This document shows positions 1-5,748 of a stretch of DNA of 12,054 nucleotides, piece by piece (positions within the stretch are counted from its first letter, which is position 1; every line of letters begins with the position of its first letter). Both the position numbers and the translations under genes were made by a program. The notes under the pieces are model-generated. The model made no database searches, was not told where the DNA came from, and worked only from the letters and a program-made list of their open reading frames with translations. The stretch is from an uncultured Prevotellaceae bacterium (GTDB taxonomy: Bacteria; Bacteroidota; Bacteroidia; Bacteroidales; Bacteroidaceae). Where the stretch lies: assembly GCA_947176655.1 (NCBI GenBank), contig CAMWRK010000044.1, positions 1 through 12,054 on the forward strand, read 5' to 3'.

Positions 1-321
1 GAAAAGGGCAGGCATGAATATTGAGGCTCCGATTATGAAGAGTATCGCACCGACCACCATCATTATTTCTTTCTTTATGCCTTCCTCGCCGACATTCATC
101 TTGATGTAAATCTGCAGACTGGCTATCACAGCCACTATCCCGGCTATGGCATAGGAGAGATAGACCACATATAGGAGCATGGTTATCACAAAGTCGTGAG
201 CTTTGGCTAATCCATCGGCTCCCCAGCTGTAATCTACTCCACCGCATTTTGCGGACATCACCCCGTAACTCATCATTGCGAGGAGGGTGAGTAAGAATCT
301 TGTAGTATCAGAGTGTCGCAC
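1..321 (-). CDS. traE: TraE-like conjugation protein (DUF4134), 3' part outside the window
   Basis: 107 residues are visible, and the gene continues past the left edge. I translated it from the minus strand with a GTG start at 321-319, inside the upstream gene, whose stop is at 310-308. That start supplies a basic N-terminus followed by a hydrophobic signal segment (RFLLTLLAMM). The next ATG, at 276, would lose the signal. After the signal comes a short periplasmic-looking stretch, then two membrane segments: MLLYVVYLSYAIAGIVAVIA and, after a charged loop (KMNVGEEGIKKEI), MMVVGAILFIIGASIFMPAL. Two helices around a charged loop, in about 110 residues, match the TraE/DUF4134 family of Bacteroidetes conjugative transposons, thought to be a small membrane part of the mating channel. 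The 14-base overlap with the upstream gene suggests translational coupling. Family assignment is by pattern recognition, without a profile search. Confidence 0.8.
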   Translation of the reverse strand, partial: MRHSDTTRFLLTLLAMMSYGVMSAKCGGVDYSWGADGLAKAHDFVITMLLYVVYLSYAIAGIVAVIASLQIYIKMNVGEEGIKKEIMMVVGAILFIIGASIFMPALF

Positions 322-730
322 GGGTCTCGCTTATTGTTGATCTACGGAACATATCGGAAGGATTTTGGTAGCGTGATGCAATGTATTCCGTCATTTCAGC
401 TTCGAACATACCGCCCTCGCTCTGTATGTCGGCATCCTCAAGCCGACTGCCGAGGTCTTTATATTTGTCCGGCTTTTCCGAAGGAGTTTCTTCTGCCGCC
501 GGTTCTGTGGTTACGGTATGGCGTTCATCCATATCGCCAAGGGAGAAGCCACCGTCCATCTCCCTCACGGGTGTGGCGACGACTTCTCCTGTCATTGATG
601 CGATGTCGAACTCTTCAGCAGTGTCCAGGACATCCCCTTTCTTGCCATATAAGTCCTTGCTGATATTGTAGCCGTAATATATGATGTAGGCTATCGTCAG
701 TGCTATTGCGTAGATTGCGTAAGGTGTCAT
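308..730 (-). CDS. Membrane-anchored hypothetical protein at the head of the tra operon
   Basis: 140 residues, ATG start at 730. One hydrophobic segment at about residues 2-22 (YAIYAIALTIAYIIYYGY) is followed by a long acidic, low-complexity region rich in Glu, Asp, Ser and Thr. The topology suggests a single-pass protein with a large soluble tail. I do not recognise a catalytic motif or a named domain. It is the first gene of the minus-strand transfer operon visible here and overlaps traE by 14 bases, so it is probably made together with the mating apparatus. The position immediately before traE is where conjugative transposons of the CTnDOT type carry traD, but I see no sequence basis for that name. 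The function is unknown, and a transfer-related role is inferred only from context. Confidence 0.75.
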   Translation of the reverse strand: MTPYAIYAIALTIAYIIYYGYNISKDLYGKKGDVLDTAEEFDIASMTGEVVATPVREMDGGFSLGDMDERHTVTTEPAAEETPSEKPDKYKDLGSRLEDADIQSEGGMFEAEMTEYIASRYQNPSDMFRRSTISETRATL

Positions 731-735
731 TTATT

Positions 736-774
736 CTTTGCGGTTATCGTATTGAGTTTAATTTGACCGCAAAG
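736..774. repeat. Inverted repeat in the tra leader
   Basis: CTTTGCGGT at 736-744 is a perfect 9-base inverted match to ACCGCAAAG at 766-774, with 21 bases between them. It lies just upstream of the first tra gene and overlaps the candidate -7 box. It could be an operator for a transfer regulator or a stem in the mRNA leader. The sequence does not decide between these. Confidence 0.5.
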
Positions 775-800
775 TAAATCCGAATATGATAGGGAGAAAA
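766..800 (-). promoter_or_regulatory. Candidate promoter of the tra operon
   Basis: Read on the minus strand, TTTT at 800-797 is followed after 19 bases by TTACTTTG at 777-770. Each box differs by one base from the Bacteroidetes consensus (TTTG and TAnnTTTG), and the spacing is right. The start point would be near 766, about 36 bases before the ATG at 730. The match is imperfect, so the call is tentative. Confidence 0.4.
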
Positions 801-1160
801 ATATATTGAGGACAAAGTTATTATACTTAAATTTAATTATGATATTTAGCCAAAATCATACTTGTATTCATACTCCAATCTATATTTAATGGCGATTCGT
901 GATTTCATGAATGTATCCTTTTATAGGTCATGGACACAATCTTTACTCAGCTAAAGTTGAATATCACCCCATGAACTTAAATCGGTAGCAATTACCTTAT
1001 TAGATGGACAAATAGAAAACAATTTGAGAATCACCCCATAAATGCGGTAAAAACATTTTGAGAATCGCTTCTGTCTTGGACTTTAATCCATTTCAAATAA
1101 ACTCAATATGTCAATTTTGAATAATGAAACCTACCATTATGAATCTATTCTCTAACAACA

Positions 1161-1192
1161 TTTCCGTATGTCCACAAAATTTTGTAAATTTG
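1161..1192 (+). promoter_or_regulatory. Promoter of the abiF-like gene
   Basis: TTTC at 1161-1164, a 20-base spacer, and TAAATTTG at 1185-1192 fit the Bacteroidetes consensus, with one mismatch in the upstream box. Transcription would start near 1196. That excludes the upstream ATG at 1168, which lies inside the promoter, and makes the ATG at 1213 the real start. The -7 box and the following GCAC are identical to those of the small RNA at 2109-2120. Confidence 0.65.
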
Positions 1193-1212
1193 CACTCCCA
1201 ATCATTTCAGAA

Positions 1213-2082
1213 ATGAAAAAAGCACTAGATATAAATCAGCAAATGCAACTCCTTGAAGAAAGAGGTGTTGTGTTTGATAATAAATCCAAGGCCGAAGAAA
1301 TTCTGCTGGATGTAGGATATTATAGGCTTGGGTTCTATGCGTTCCCTTTTGAACGTTCATTTCCCAATATTCATAATCGTACTCATGAATATGTCGAAGG
1401 GACAACATTCCAGTCAATATATGACCTATATCTGTTCGATACCCAACTTCGCAGATTGTTGCTGAATGCACTTGACAGAATAGAAGTCAATCTTAGATCT
1501 CGAATCACATATATTGTTTCCAATCACTACGAGCAGTCTCCCACATGGTTTGTTGATAGGTCGATTATGCAACCATCATTTGTGGCAAGTTTCCGTAAGA
1601 AAGTGTACTCTACACTACTTGAGAACCCAGTAATTAAGCGTCACCACGACAAATATATTAACGACAGGTATGCACCTGCATGGAAAACGCTGGAATTTAT
1701 GACACTGGGGAATTTGACAGCTCTATATCAAGCTATCAAAGATCCCGAGGTCAAAAAGAAGATTGCCACCGAATATGGTTGCTCGCTCAAAGTATTTGTC
1801 AATTATCTTGAAACCATTCGTGTTATTCGCAATAAATGCGCACACGGCAGTTGTCTATACAACATGGAATTGGCTAAAGGCATCAAGGCGATACCTGCCG
1901 GAATTGAATCCGCAGATAGACACAACATTAGGGGCGCGTTTAATGTTATAAAGTATATGCTTGGCAGAATTTCTCAGGCGAGAAGAATTGAACTTGAAGA
2001 AAATCTCAAAGCCTTATTGAACTATCCAAGAGAGGATACTACCAATGCAATTATTAGAACTTGCACAAATTTTTCTTTGTGA
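1213..2082 (+). CDS. Abi_2 family (AbiD/AbiF-like) HEPN abortive-infection protein
   Basis: 289 residues from the ATG at 1213. A longer in-frame start at 1168 lies within the promoter and is rejected. The N-terminus has the family signature: a 'QLLEERGV' helix, then YYRLGFYAFPF, then FQSIYDLYLFDTQLRRLLL and 'DRIEVNLRSRI'. Near residue 206 is RNKCAH, an R-x4-H motif of HEPN ribonucleases, coded at 1828-1845. Abi_2 proteins are phage-exclusion or toxin-like proteins, and HEPN domains usually cut RNA. No second protein gene accompanies it. Instead, a structured RNA with the same promoter type follows its stop, and this pairing is known for abiF genes. Composition is more AT-rich than in the neighbouring genes, and it is the only plus-strand gene in the mobile part, which suggests acquired cargo. 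The family call is firm. RNase activity and defence function are inferred. Confidence 0.88.
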   Translation: MKKALDINQQMQLLEERGVVFDNKSKAEEILLDVGYYRLGFYAFPFERSFPNIHNRTHEYVEGTTFQSIYDLYLFDTQLRRLLLNALDRIEVNLRSRITYIVSNHYEQSPTWFVDRSIMQPSFVASFRKKVYSTLLENPVIKRHHDKYINDRYAPAWKTLEFMTLGNLTALYQAIKDPEVKKKIATEYGCSLKVFVNYLETIRVIRNKCAHGSCLYNMELAKGIKAIPAGIESADRHNIRGAFNVIKYMLGRISQARRIELEENLKALLNYPREDTTNAIIRTCTNFSL

Positions 2083-2085
2083 AAT

Positions 2086-2116
2086 TTTGTCATTCCATAT
2101 AAAAGTATTAAATTTG
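2086..2116 (+). promoter_or_regulatory. Promoter of the first abiF-associated RNA
   Basis: TTTG at 2086-2089, a 19-base spacer and TAAATTTG at 2109-2116 match the Bacteroidetes consensus exactly. Transcription should start near 2120. The upstream box begins only four bases after the abiF stop codon, so the RNA has an independent start directly behind the gene. The -7 box and the next four bases are the same as in the abiF promoter. Confidence 0.75.
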
Positions 2117-2119
2117 CAC

Positions 2120-2229
2120 CTGAAACAGTGCCCGTATAGGCTTCTCATTGAGAATGTCGCTATATCTGCACTATAATAAGGATGTCAAGGCGCCCGGCTT
2201 CTGCTTGAGGTGCCTTACTTTTTTCTTTC
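2120..2229 (+). ncRNA. Structured small RNA downstream of abiF (copy 1)
   Basis: About 110 bases lie between a perfect consensus promoter and an intrinsic terminator, with no open frame of note. The 5' half folds as a nested stem. TATAG (2135-2139) pairs with CTATA (2160-2164), and inside it TTCTC (2142-2146) pairs with GAGAA (2150-2154) around a three-base loop. A second CTATA (2171-2175) could compete for the outer pairing. The 3' half is the terminator hairpin. A related copy lies at 2386-2448, and the differences between copies keep the inner stem (C-G becomes U-G) and the outer closing pair (G-U becomes A-U). A structured RNA next to Abi_2 genes, the abiF RNA motif, is known from comparative genomics. 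I assign this RNA to that class by position and form, without a covariance-model match. It probably acts as partner or antitoxin of AbiF. Confidence 0.72.
2187..2229 (+). terminator. Intrinsic terminator of the abiF-associated RNA
   Basis: AAGGCGCC at 2187-2194 pairs over its full length with GGTGCCTT at 2209-2216 (eight pairs, one G-U), with a 14-base loop. A T-rich tract, ACTTTTTTCTTTC, follows. It defines the 3' end of the RNA near 2225. Confidence 0.75.
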
Positions 2230-2385
2230 TGATATAGTTTTCAAAGCTCATAACTAGCGTATCATTTGTAGATGTATTAAAAATTTGAGCCATTTTCGTA
2301 GCTCGACTACAAAATCAAGCTAAATTTTTGGAATCACCAAGAAAATTCAGATATTCGTTTTAAGTCCTGTTCGAAAGCAAGGATT

Positions 2386-2525
2386 GCATATAGGCTTCTT
2401 ATTGGAATGTCGCTATATTTGCTCTATAGGTGTTTAAGACACTCGGGGTTATTTGATATTTCTCAATCGATATAATTCTATTCCCTAAATTCGTCACATA
2501 TGACAGTTTTAGGGAATAGATTATT
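2386..2525 (+). ncRNA. Second, diverged copy of the abiF-associated RNA
   Basis: Bases 2389-2428 match 2135-2175 of the first RNA at 37 of 41 positions. Weaker similarity continues on both sides, from CCTG at 2366 to CTCGGGG near 2447. The nested stem is kept, with TTCT pairing with GGAA inside and ATATAG pairing with CTATAT outside. Two things differ. The promoter position holds only a degenerate TAAGTCCTG, and the terminator hairpin is replaced by a short GTGT/ACAC stem with no T-run. The large hairpin at 2477-2520 might end the transcript. It may be a second functional RNA, a processed read-through product, or a decaying duplicate. The duplication is certain, but its expression is not. Confidence 0.5.
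2471..2525. repeat. Large inverted repeat (hairpin) after RNA copy 2
   Basis: TCTATTCCCTAAA at 2477-2489 is a perfect inverted match to TTTAGGGAATAGA at 2508-2520. The match extends five more pairs outward past one bulged base, and an inner GTCA/TGAC stem sits around CATA. A moderately T-rich stretch follows on the plus strand. It could terminate the second RNA or mark the edge of the inserted abiF cargo. Confidence 0.5.
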
Positions 2526-2542
2526 GTTTACGCTGACTTTAC

Positions 2543-2617
2543 TTACGGACAATACGGCTTCTTTCTCAGAAAATCATTCAGATTCTTGTAGCCGGTATTC
2601 ACCCCGGGAACGTCGAA
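2543..2617 (-). pseudogene. Remnant of a TOPRIM-protein C-terminus
   Basis: Read on the minus strand this fragment encodes FDVPGVNTGYKNLNDFL followed by RKKPYCP and a TAA stop. It closely matches the C-terminal end of the TOPRIM gene to its right (GIFDVSGVYTGYKDLNDFL) and is about 84% identical in DNA over some 75 bases. Nothing upstream continues the frame: the coding match stops where the 16-base inverted repeat begins. It is the tail of a homologous but distinct gene, probably left by recombination that placed the abiF module here. It shows the normal end of this protein family in these elements. Confidence 0.7.
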
Positions 2618-2655
2618 AAATGTTAAGTTTTCGTATGTAAAAACTTAACATTTTT
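2616..2655. terminator. Bidirectional hairpin terminator downstream of the TOPRIM gene
   Basis: A perfect 16-base inverted repeat (AAAAATGTTAAGTTTT at 2616-2631, its complement at 2640-2655) has an 8-base loop and ends in a run of five T on either strand. It lies 36 bases past the stop of the minus-strand operon and would also stop plus-strand transcription from the abiF side. Confidence 0.65.
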
Positions 2656-2691
2656 GATGCAGTGAATAAAAAATCCCACTCAGTACCAGTC

Positions 2692-3663
2692 TTACATACA
2701 GCAAATTGAACTATTGACACTTTTTTGTGCCAAATTGATTATAGCACAAGACTGATGATTAAAGGAACTGTTGCTCAGGGACAATACGGCTTTCTTCCTC
2801 AGAAAGTCGTTCAGATCCTTGTAGCCGGTATATACTCCGGACACATCGAAAATTCCGTCTCTGGCTTCTCCAAGAGTATCAACGGCCTTACGTCCGGCAT
2901 CATCGTTGTCAAGACAGCAGGTGACTGTCTGGTAATGCTCCAACCATGACATCGCCCTACGGAGATTGCTGACTGAGTTGAGAACCAGAAAATCCATTGT
3001 TTCGGCTATTCCGAGTAAATCACCTCTCTTACTAAGTGTCAGATAAGAGAGAAAATCCATGAAGCCTTCAAAGATTGTGATGTCATTATTAGCCTCATGC
3101 TGTCGTATGAGTGATATGTCTTTCGGACCGATACATCCTTTGAACGAGGGATTTCTCGCTTCAAATCCATGACGGACATTTTCGAAACCTAACGCATAAT
3201 ACTCGCGTGGGCCAAGCCGGTAATGAATCTCCACACAATATCGCATTGCTATCTCAATATCGATACAACGGCTTGCCAGATAGGAGAGCAATGTTCTTGC
3301 TGCAAGTGGCAGAGTCTTGATTTCCATGAACGGTGCGAAAGGATCTTCCTTAATCTTATCCTGCCGGATATGATTCCGGACTGTCATCCTGCCGTCATAA
3401 GCGTGCATTCGTTCAATCACCGTGATAATATCAGTAGTGCCATATATCAATTTCCCAAGGTCGATTATGTCACCGCTCTCCATAGTAGCAAGGTCATACC
3501 ACCGGTTCTTTTTCTTGCTGACCTTGAAAGACGGATGTAGGTCTCTCCGATAAGGAGCATGAAAGAGGGCATAATCTGGAAAATTTCTGACCGGACGTAC
3601 ACCAAGTCGCTCAAGAAACACCATTATAGGGATCGCCTTGATTTCAGCAAAATCGTACCTCAT
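2692..3663 (-). CDS. TOPRIM/primase-like protein of the element, with a shifted 3' end
   Basis: 323 residues as read. The N-terminal part (about 34-68: FHAPYRRDLHPSFKV, then KNRWYD and GDIIDL) has the form of a DnaG CHC2 zinc-binding domain but lacks the cysteine cluster. The TOPRIM core is visible as IFEG (Glu199) and LDNDDAG (Asp252/Asp254), residues that bind metal in primases and topoisomerases. It probably synthesises primers or otherwise supports DNA processing of the mobile element, together with the ATPase encoded upstream. Three bases separate it from the preceding gene. The C-terminus is odd: after RKK the frame runs on for 32 unrelated residues. Removing one base in the run at 2791-2793 would give RKKPYCP and a stop at 2775, exactly the end preserved in the remnant at 2543. 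The natural end is therefore probably 2775. Confidence 0.82.
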   Translation of the reverse strand: MRYDFAEIKAIPIMVFLERLGVRPVRNFPDYALFHAPYRRDLHPSFKVSKKKNRWYDLATMESGDIIDLGKLIYGTTDIITVIERMHAYDGRMTVRNHIRQDKIKEDPFAPFMEIKTLPLAARTLLSYLASRCIDIEIAMRYCVEIHYRLGPREYYALGFENVRHGFEARNPSFKGCIGPKDISLIRQHEANNDITIFEGFMDFLSYLTLSKRGDLLGIAETMDFLVLNSVSNLRRAMSWLEHYQTVTCCLDNDDAGRKAVDTLGEARDGIFDVSGVYTGYKDLNDFLRKKAVLSLSNSSFNHQSCAIINLAQKSVNSSICCM

Positions 3664-3666
3664 GGC

Positions 3667-3933
3667 TCAGTCCTTGATATGGTTGATTTTGTCAGGCTGG
3701 TACCTGTATCTCTTGCCTTCCTTGACAATCACTCCGACATTAGTGAGCAGTTTGACCAGTCCGACAAAACTTGTCCTGGCCCTCTTGAATCCGATTATAC
3801 CGTATTCCTGCTTCAGAGAGTCTATAAGCTCGCCATATGCCAATGTCTTGTTTTCAGAGAATACGGTTGCCAATGCTTTCCCATGCATGGAGACTGTTAT
3901 CGATTCAAGTGTCACGTTTTCTTCCTCGTTCAC
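3667..3933 (-). CDS. Small hypothetical protein between the ATPase and TOPRIM genes
   Basis: 88 residues. It begins with GTG at 3933, overlapping the stop of the upstream ATPase gene by four bases (GTGA), and ends three bases before the TOPRIM start. Such tight packing supports real, coupled translation. Residues 30-80 (LAYGELIDSLKQEYGI, then AR-TSFVGLVKLLTNVGVIVKEGKRYRY) look like a small winged-helix fold with a final two-strand wing. That is my reading of the pattern rather than a recognised family. It could be a DNA-binding accessory factor for the ATPase and TOPRIM proteins during element replication or excision. Confidence 0.72.
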   Translation of the reverse strand: MNEEENVTLESITVSMHGKALATVFSENKTLAYGELIDSLKQEYGIIGFKRARTSFVGLVKLLTNVGVIVKEGKRYRYQPDKINHIKD

Positions 3934-4766
3934 ATAATCGTCGACTTTTCGGGAAGTCCGTCTGCATTGATTCTGAAAGCGAAGCTGTCAAACTCACGCT
4001 CTCTCGTAATCATCGGAAGCACCTCGCTGATGCTGGGAGACAAAGTATTCTTTACAACTTTCAATACAGTCTCGGCCTTGTTGTTCAGTTCAGTTCCGAT
4101 GTGTCCTCTCGTGTTATCGTCAGACTTGTTAAGATGCAGGACAGTGTGAATATGTATGTTGTATACATTTGTCCACCGCATGAGGTCGTTGATTATGTTG
4201 ACGGATTCTCCCGGGGAATTTATATCGCTTATGAGGTCTCTCACACCGTCTATCACAACAAAACCGATTGACGGCTCATCCTCAAGCGCCATATCAATGA
4301 TATTTCTCCGCTCAACCGGTGTGAACTCACGGAGCATCAGGAAGTCAAGCTGCGAGTTATCATTGTCAGTGGGTAGATCTGCAAGACGCAATATGCGGTC
4401 AAGCACCTTATGACAATGAACACGGCTCTGTTCGGTGTCGACGTACAGGACCTTTGTTTTGCCTTGCGGAAGTTTTGCCTTGTAGCTCAATACTTTCTTA
4501 CCGGACAGTAGGGCTGCTACTATGGCGCAAACATTGAACGTCTTACGGGATTTAGGTTTTCCGACCGATGCGCTGAAATTGCCGACCGTGGCAATCGTTA
4601 TCTCATCTACCGTCAGTATCTCCGGGGGATATACGAAGTGGTCTGTCGCTTTTACCCGGATATGTTCAAGAAAACGTCTGAACTTCTCCTGTGTGTCCTT
4701 TTCTTCCTGCGTAAGCTCTCGTTCCGGCTTCATCACGCGGTCGAACGGAATTTTACTCTCTTTCAT
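3930..4766 (-). CDS. RecA-fold ATPase (RepA/AAA_25-like) of the mobile element
   Basis: 278 residues, ATG at 4766 behind a good ribosome site (AGGAG). The nucleotide-binding loop is GKPKSRKT (69-76), which has Arg where the canonical Walker A has Gly. I recall this variant as usual in Bacteroides element ATPases. The Walker B strand is GFVVID (Asp173), and HLNKSDDNTRGHIGTEL (from 211) resembles the late motifs of hexameric RepA/DnaB-type helicases. The likely role is an ATP-driven helicase or loader acting with the TOPRIM protein in replication of the excised element. It follows two excisionase-like genes in the same operon (27 bases from the previous stop) and overlaps the next gene by four bases. 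Family confidence is good, but the specific activity is inferred. Confidence 0.85.
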   Translation of the reverse strand: MKESKIPFDRVMKPERELTQEEKDTQEKFRRFLEHIRVKATDHFVYPPEILTVDEITIATVGNFSASVGKPKSRKTFNVCAIVAALLSGKKVLSYKAKLPQGKTKVLYVDTEQSRVHCHKVLDRILRLADLPTDNDNSQLDFLMLREFTPVERRNIIDMALEDEPSIGFVVIDGVRDLISDINSPGESVNIINDLMRWTNVYNIHIHTVLHLNKSDDNTRGHIGTELNNKAETVLKVVKNTLSPSISEVLPMITREREFDSFAFRINADGLPEKSTIM

Positions 4767-4793
4767 TTTGCAGCTCCTTTCTTTCTCTTTGTT

Positions 4794-5213
4794 TTATCTG
4801 GAGTCTGCTCCATGGTAGCTGCTATAGCCTGACGCTCCAATGCTTTTTTTTGAATATACAGGATTGGTACGGAGCAGTTCGTCGAGATCCTTTCTGTCGA
4901 TGTATACGACCCTGCCGTTAGGTTTGTAGTGTGTGATACCTCGACTTGCTGTCATCTTGTACAGCAGACTTTTTGACGCGCCCAGATATTCGGCGGCCTC
5001 GTCCAGTGTCATCATCTCCTTCAGCATGAAGAATTTTGATTCTATTTCCTTGAGGTGTTCAAGTATCGGCCCCATATCACCATAGCGGTTTATAAAGTCA
5101 CTGATTGTCCTGATCCGGGACACGGCTTCATCAAGAGACACCGGCCCCATTTTGGAAAGGAGCCGTGCTGTCTCCTCCAATTTCTGCATTGTTTCTATAA
5201 ACTCTGATGCCAT
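4794..5213 (-). CDS. HTH_17 excisionase-like DNA-binding protein
   Basis: 139 residues, ATG at 5213 preceded by AGGAAA. The N-terminal 60 residues are helical and charged (possible coiled coil). Residues 68-114 form a MerR/excisionase-type helix-turn-helix (MTLDEAAEYLGASKSLLYKM) with a following wing (GRVVYIDRKDLDELL). Proteins of this type direct recombinases toward excision or act as regulators of Bacteroides elements. A second HTH_17 gene lies just upstream and the ATPase gene just downstream on the same strand. The two HTH genes share the layout of an N-terminal helical part plus C-terminal HTH, which suggests old duplication. Confidence 0.82.
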   Translation of the reverse strand: MASEFIETMQKLEETARLLSKMGPVSLDEAVSRIRTISDFINRYGDMGPILEHLKEIESKFFMLKEMMTLDEAAEYLGASKSLLYKMTASRGITHYKPNGRVVYIDRKDLDELLRTNPVYSKKSIGASGYSSYHGADSR

Positions 5214-5227
5214 AATGTTTCCTGATT

Positions 5228-5623
5228 TTAGTTTATATACATGTCTGTCATCGGTGCTTCAGCGTCCTTCTCATCGCCGGCAGACACGGTATCTGCTGTC
5301 TCTAATATTTCCGAGACCTCTGTTCTTGACGCTATCCATCGGTCAAGCTCTTCCTTTCTGAAATATATCTTGCCGTTGGTCGGCCGAGTGTGCGGAATAT
5401 TGAACTTTCTTACCATCCGGTATAGATGTCCGGTTGTAATTCCCAGATACATCGCAGCCTCTTCCGTAGTCAGTACGGCTTTTGTATGGAACAGCATCGA
5501 CACTATCCTGTCGAGTCTTGACAGCACCATATCGAGCTTGTAGGAGCATCTTTCGCCCCAGCTTTTTTCCTTTTCCTCCTGTTTATGATCACTCATTGTG
5601 TCCGATATTTTATTGTTCGACAT
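5228..5623 (-). CDS. HTH_17 excisionase-like DNA-binding protein, first gene of the operon
   Basis: 131 residues from ATG at 5623. A longer frame exists to a TTG at 5665, but that extension begins inside an inverted repeat and is unlikely to be coding. A GGAGG lies 13 bases before the ATG. Residues 51-96 (LTTEEAAMYLGITTGHLYRM, then GKIYFRKEELDRWI) are a helix-turn-helix with wing of the excisionase/MerR type. The N-terminal part is charged and helical, and the tail after residue 100 is acidic. Its position at the head of the operon of HTH, ATPase and TOPRIM genes suggests a recombination directionality factor or the operon regulator. The inverted repeat just upstream could be its own operator. 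Confidence 0.8.
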   Translation of the reverse strand: MSNNKISDTMSDHKQEEKEKSWGERCSYKLDMVLSRLDRIVSMLFHTKAVLTTEEAAMYLGITTGHLYRMVRKFNIPHTRPTNGKIYFRKEELDRWIASRTEVSEILETADTVSAGDEKDAEAPMTDMYIN

Positions 5624-5647
5624 TGGGAGTTCATGACCTCCATTTAT

Positions 5648-5681
5648 GAAAATTTTCGACTGCAAAATAACAGCCGAAAAT
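5648..5681. repeat. Inverted repeat upstream of the HTH operon (candidate operator)
   Basis: ATTTTCG-A-CTG at about 5650-5660 mirrors CAG-C-CGAAAAT at about 5669-5679, ten pairs with one central mismatch and an 8-base AT-rich spacer. It lies 25 bases upstream of the first HTH gene's ATG and overlaps a weak -7-like TTATTTTG on the minus strand. That placement suits autoregulation by an HTH protein. Confidence 0.4.
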
Positions 5682-5694
5682 GAAAGGAATCACC

Positions 5695-5738
5695 ATAAAA
5701 AGTGTGATAGTTGAGTGCTATCACAAAACTATCACACT
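5695..5738 (-). terminator. Hairpin terminator after the 5749 gene, with embedded repeats
   Basis: AGTGTGATAGTT at 5701-5712 is a perfect 12-base inverted match to AACTATCACACT at 5727-5738. On the minus strand the stem is followed directly by TTTTT. It begins 11 bases past the stop of the gene at 5749, so it works as an intrinsic terminator. The loop holds a further CTATCAC, so the unit occurs three times in 38 bases, and the element may also bind a protein. Confidence 0.65.
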
Positions 5739-5748
5739 TAGAACCAGA

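Larger units (their letters stand above)
731..1168. other. Gene-free spacer between the tra operon and the abiF module
   Basis: No coding frame is supported in this AT-rich stretch. It holds the tra leader repeat at 736-774. It also holds three related short repeats at 957-975 (TTGAATATCACCCCATGAA), 1023-1042 (TTTGAGAATCACCCCATAAA) and 1057-1066 (TTTGAGAATC). Repeats of this spacing and composition resemble the multiple terminal repeats of IS21-family elements, so this may be a decayed insertion-sequence end. No transposase remnant is visible. Confidence 0.45.

Noticed and set aside
1168..1212. N-terminal extension of the AbiF-like protein
   Set aside because: The ATG at 1168 lies within the promoter (TTTC-20-TAAATTTG), so it would not be on the transcript. 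The family similarity begins after 1213.
2135..2428. CRISPR-like reading of the two 40-base repeats
   Set aside because: There are only two copies, over 200 bases apart, with no further units or spacers of regular size and no cas genes. They fit duplicated small RNA genes.
2725..2755. TTGTGC/GCACAA inverted repeat as terminator of the TOPRIM gene
   Set aside because: On the minus strand it is followed by A rather than T, and the perfect 16-base hairpin at 2616-2655 is a much better terminator.
3559..4149. Plus-strand 196-residue frame
   Set aside because: It lies opposite the ATPase, small protein and TOPRIM genes, which have clear motifs and coupled starts. The composition gives no recognisable protein.
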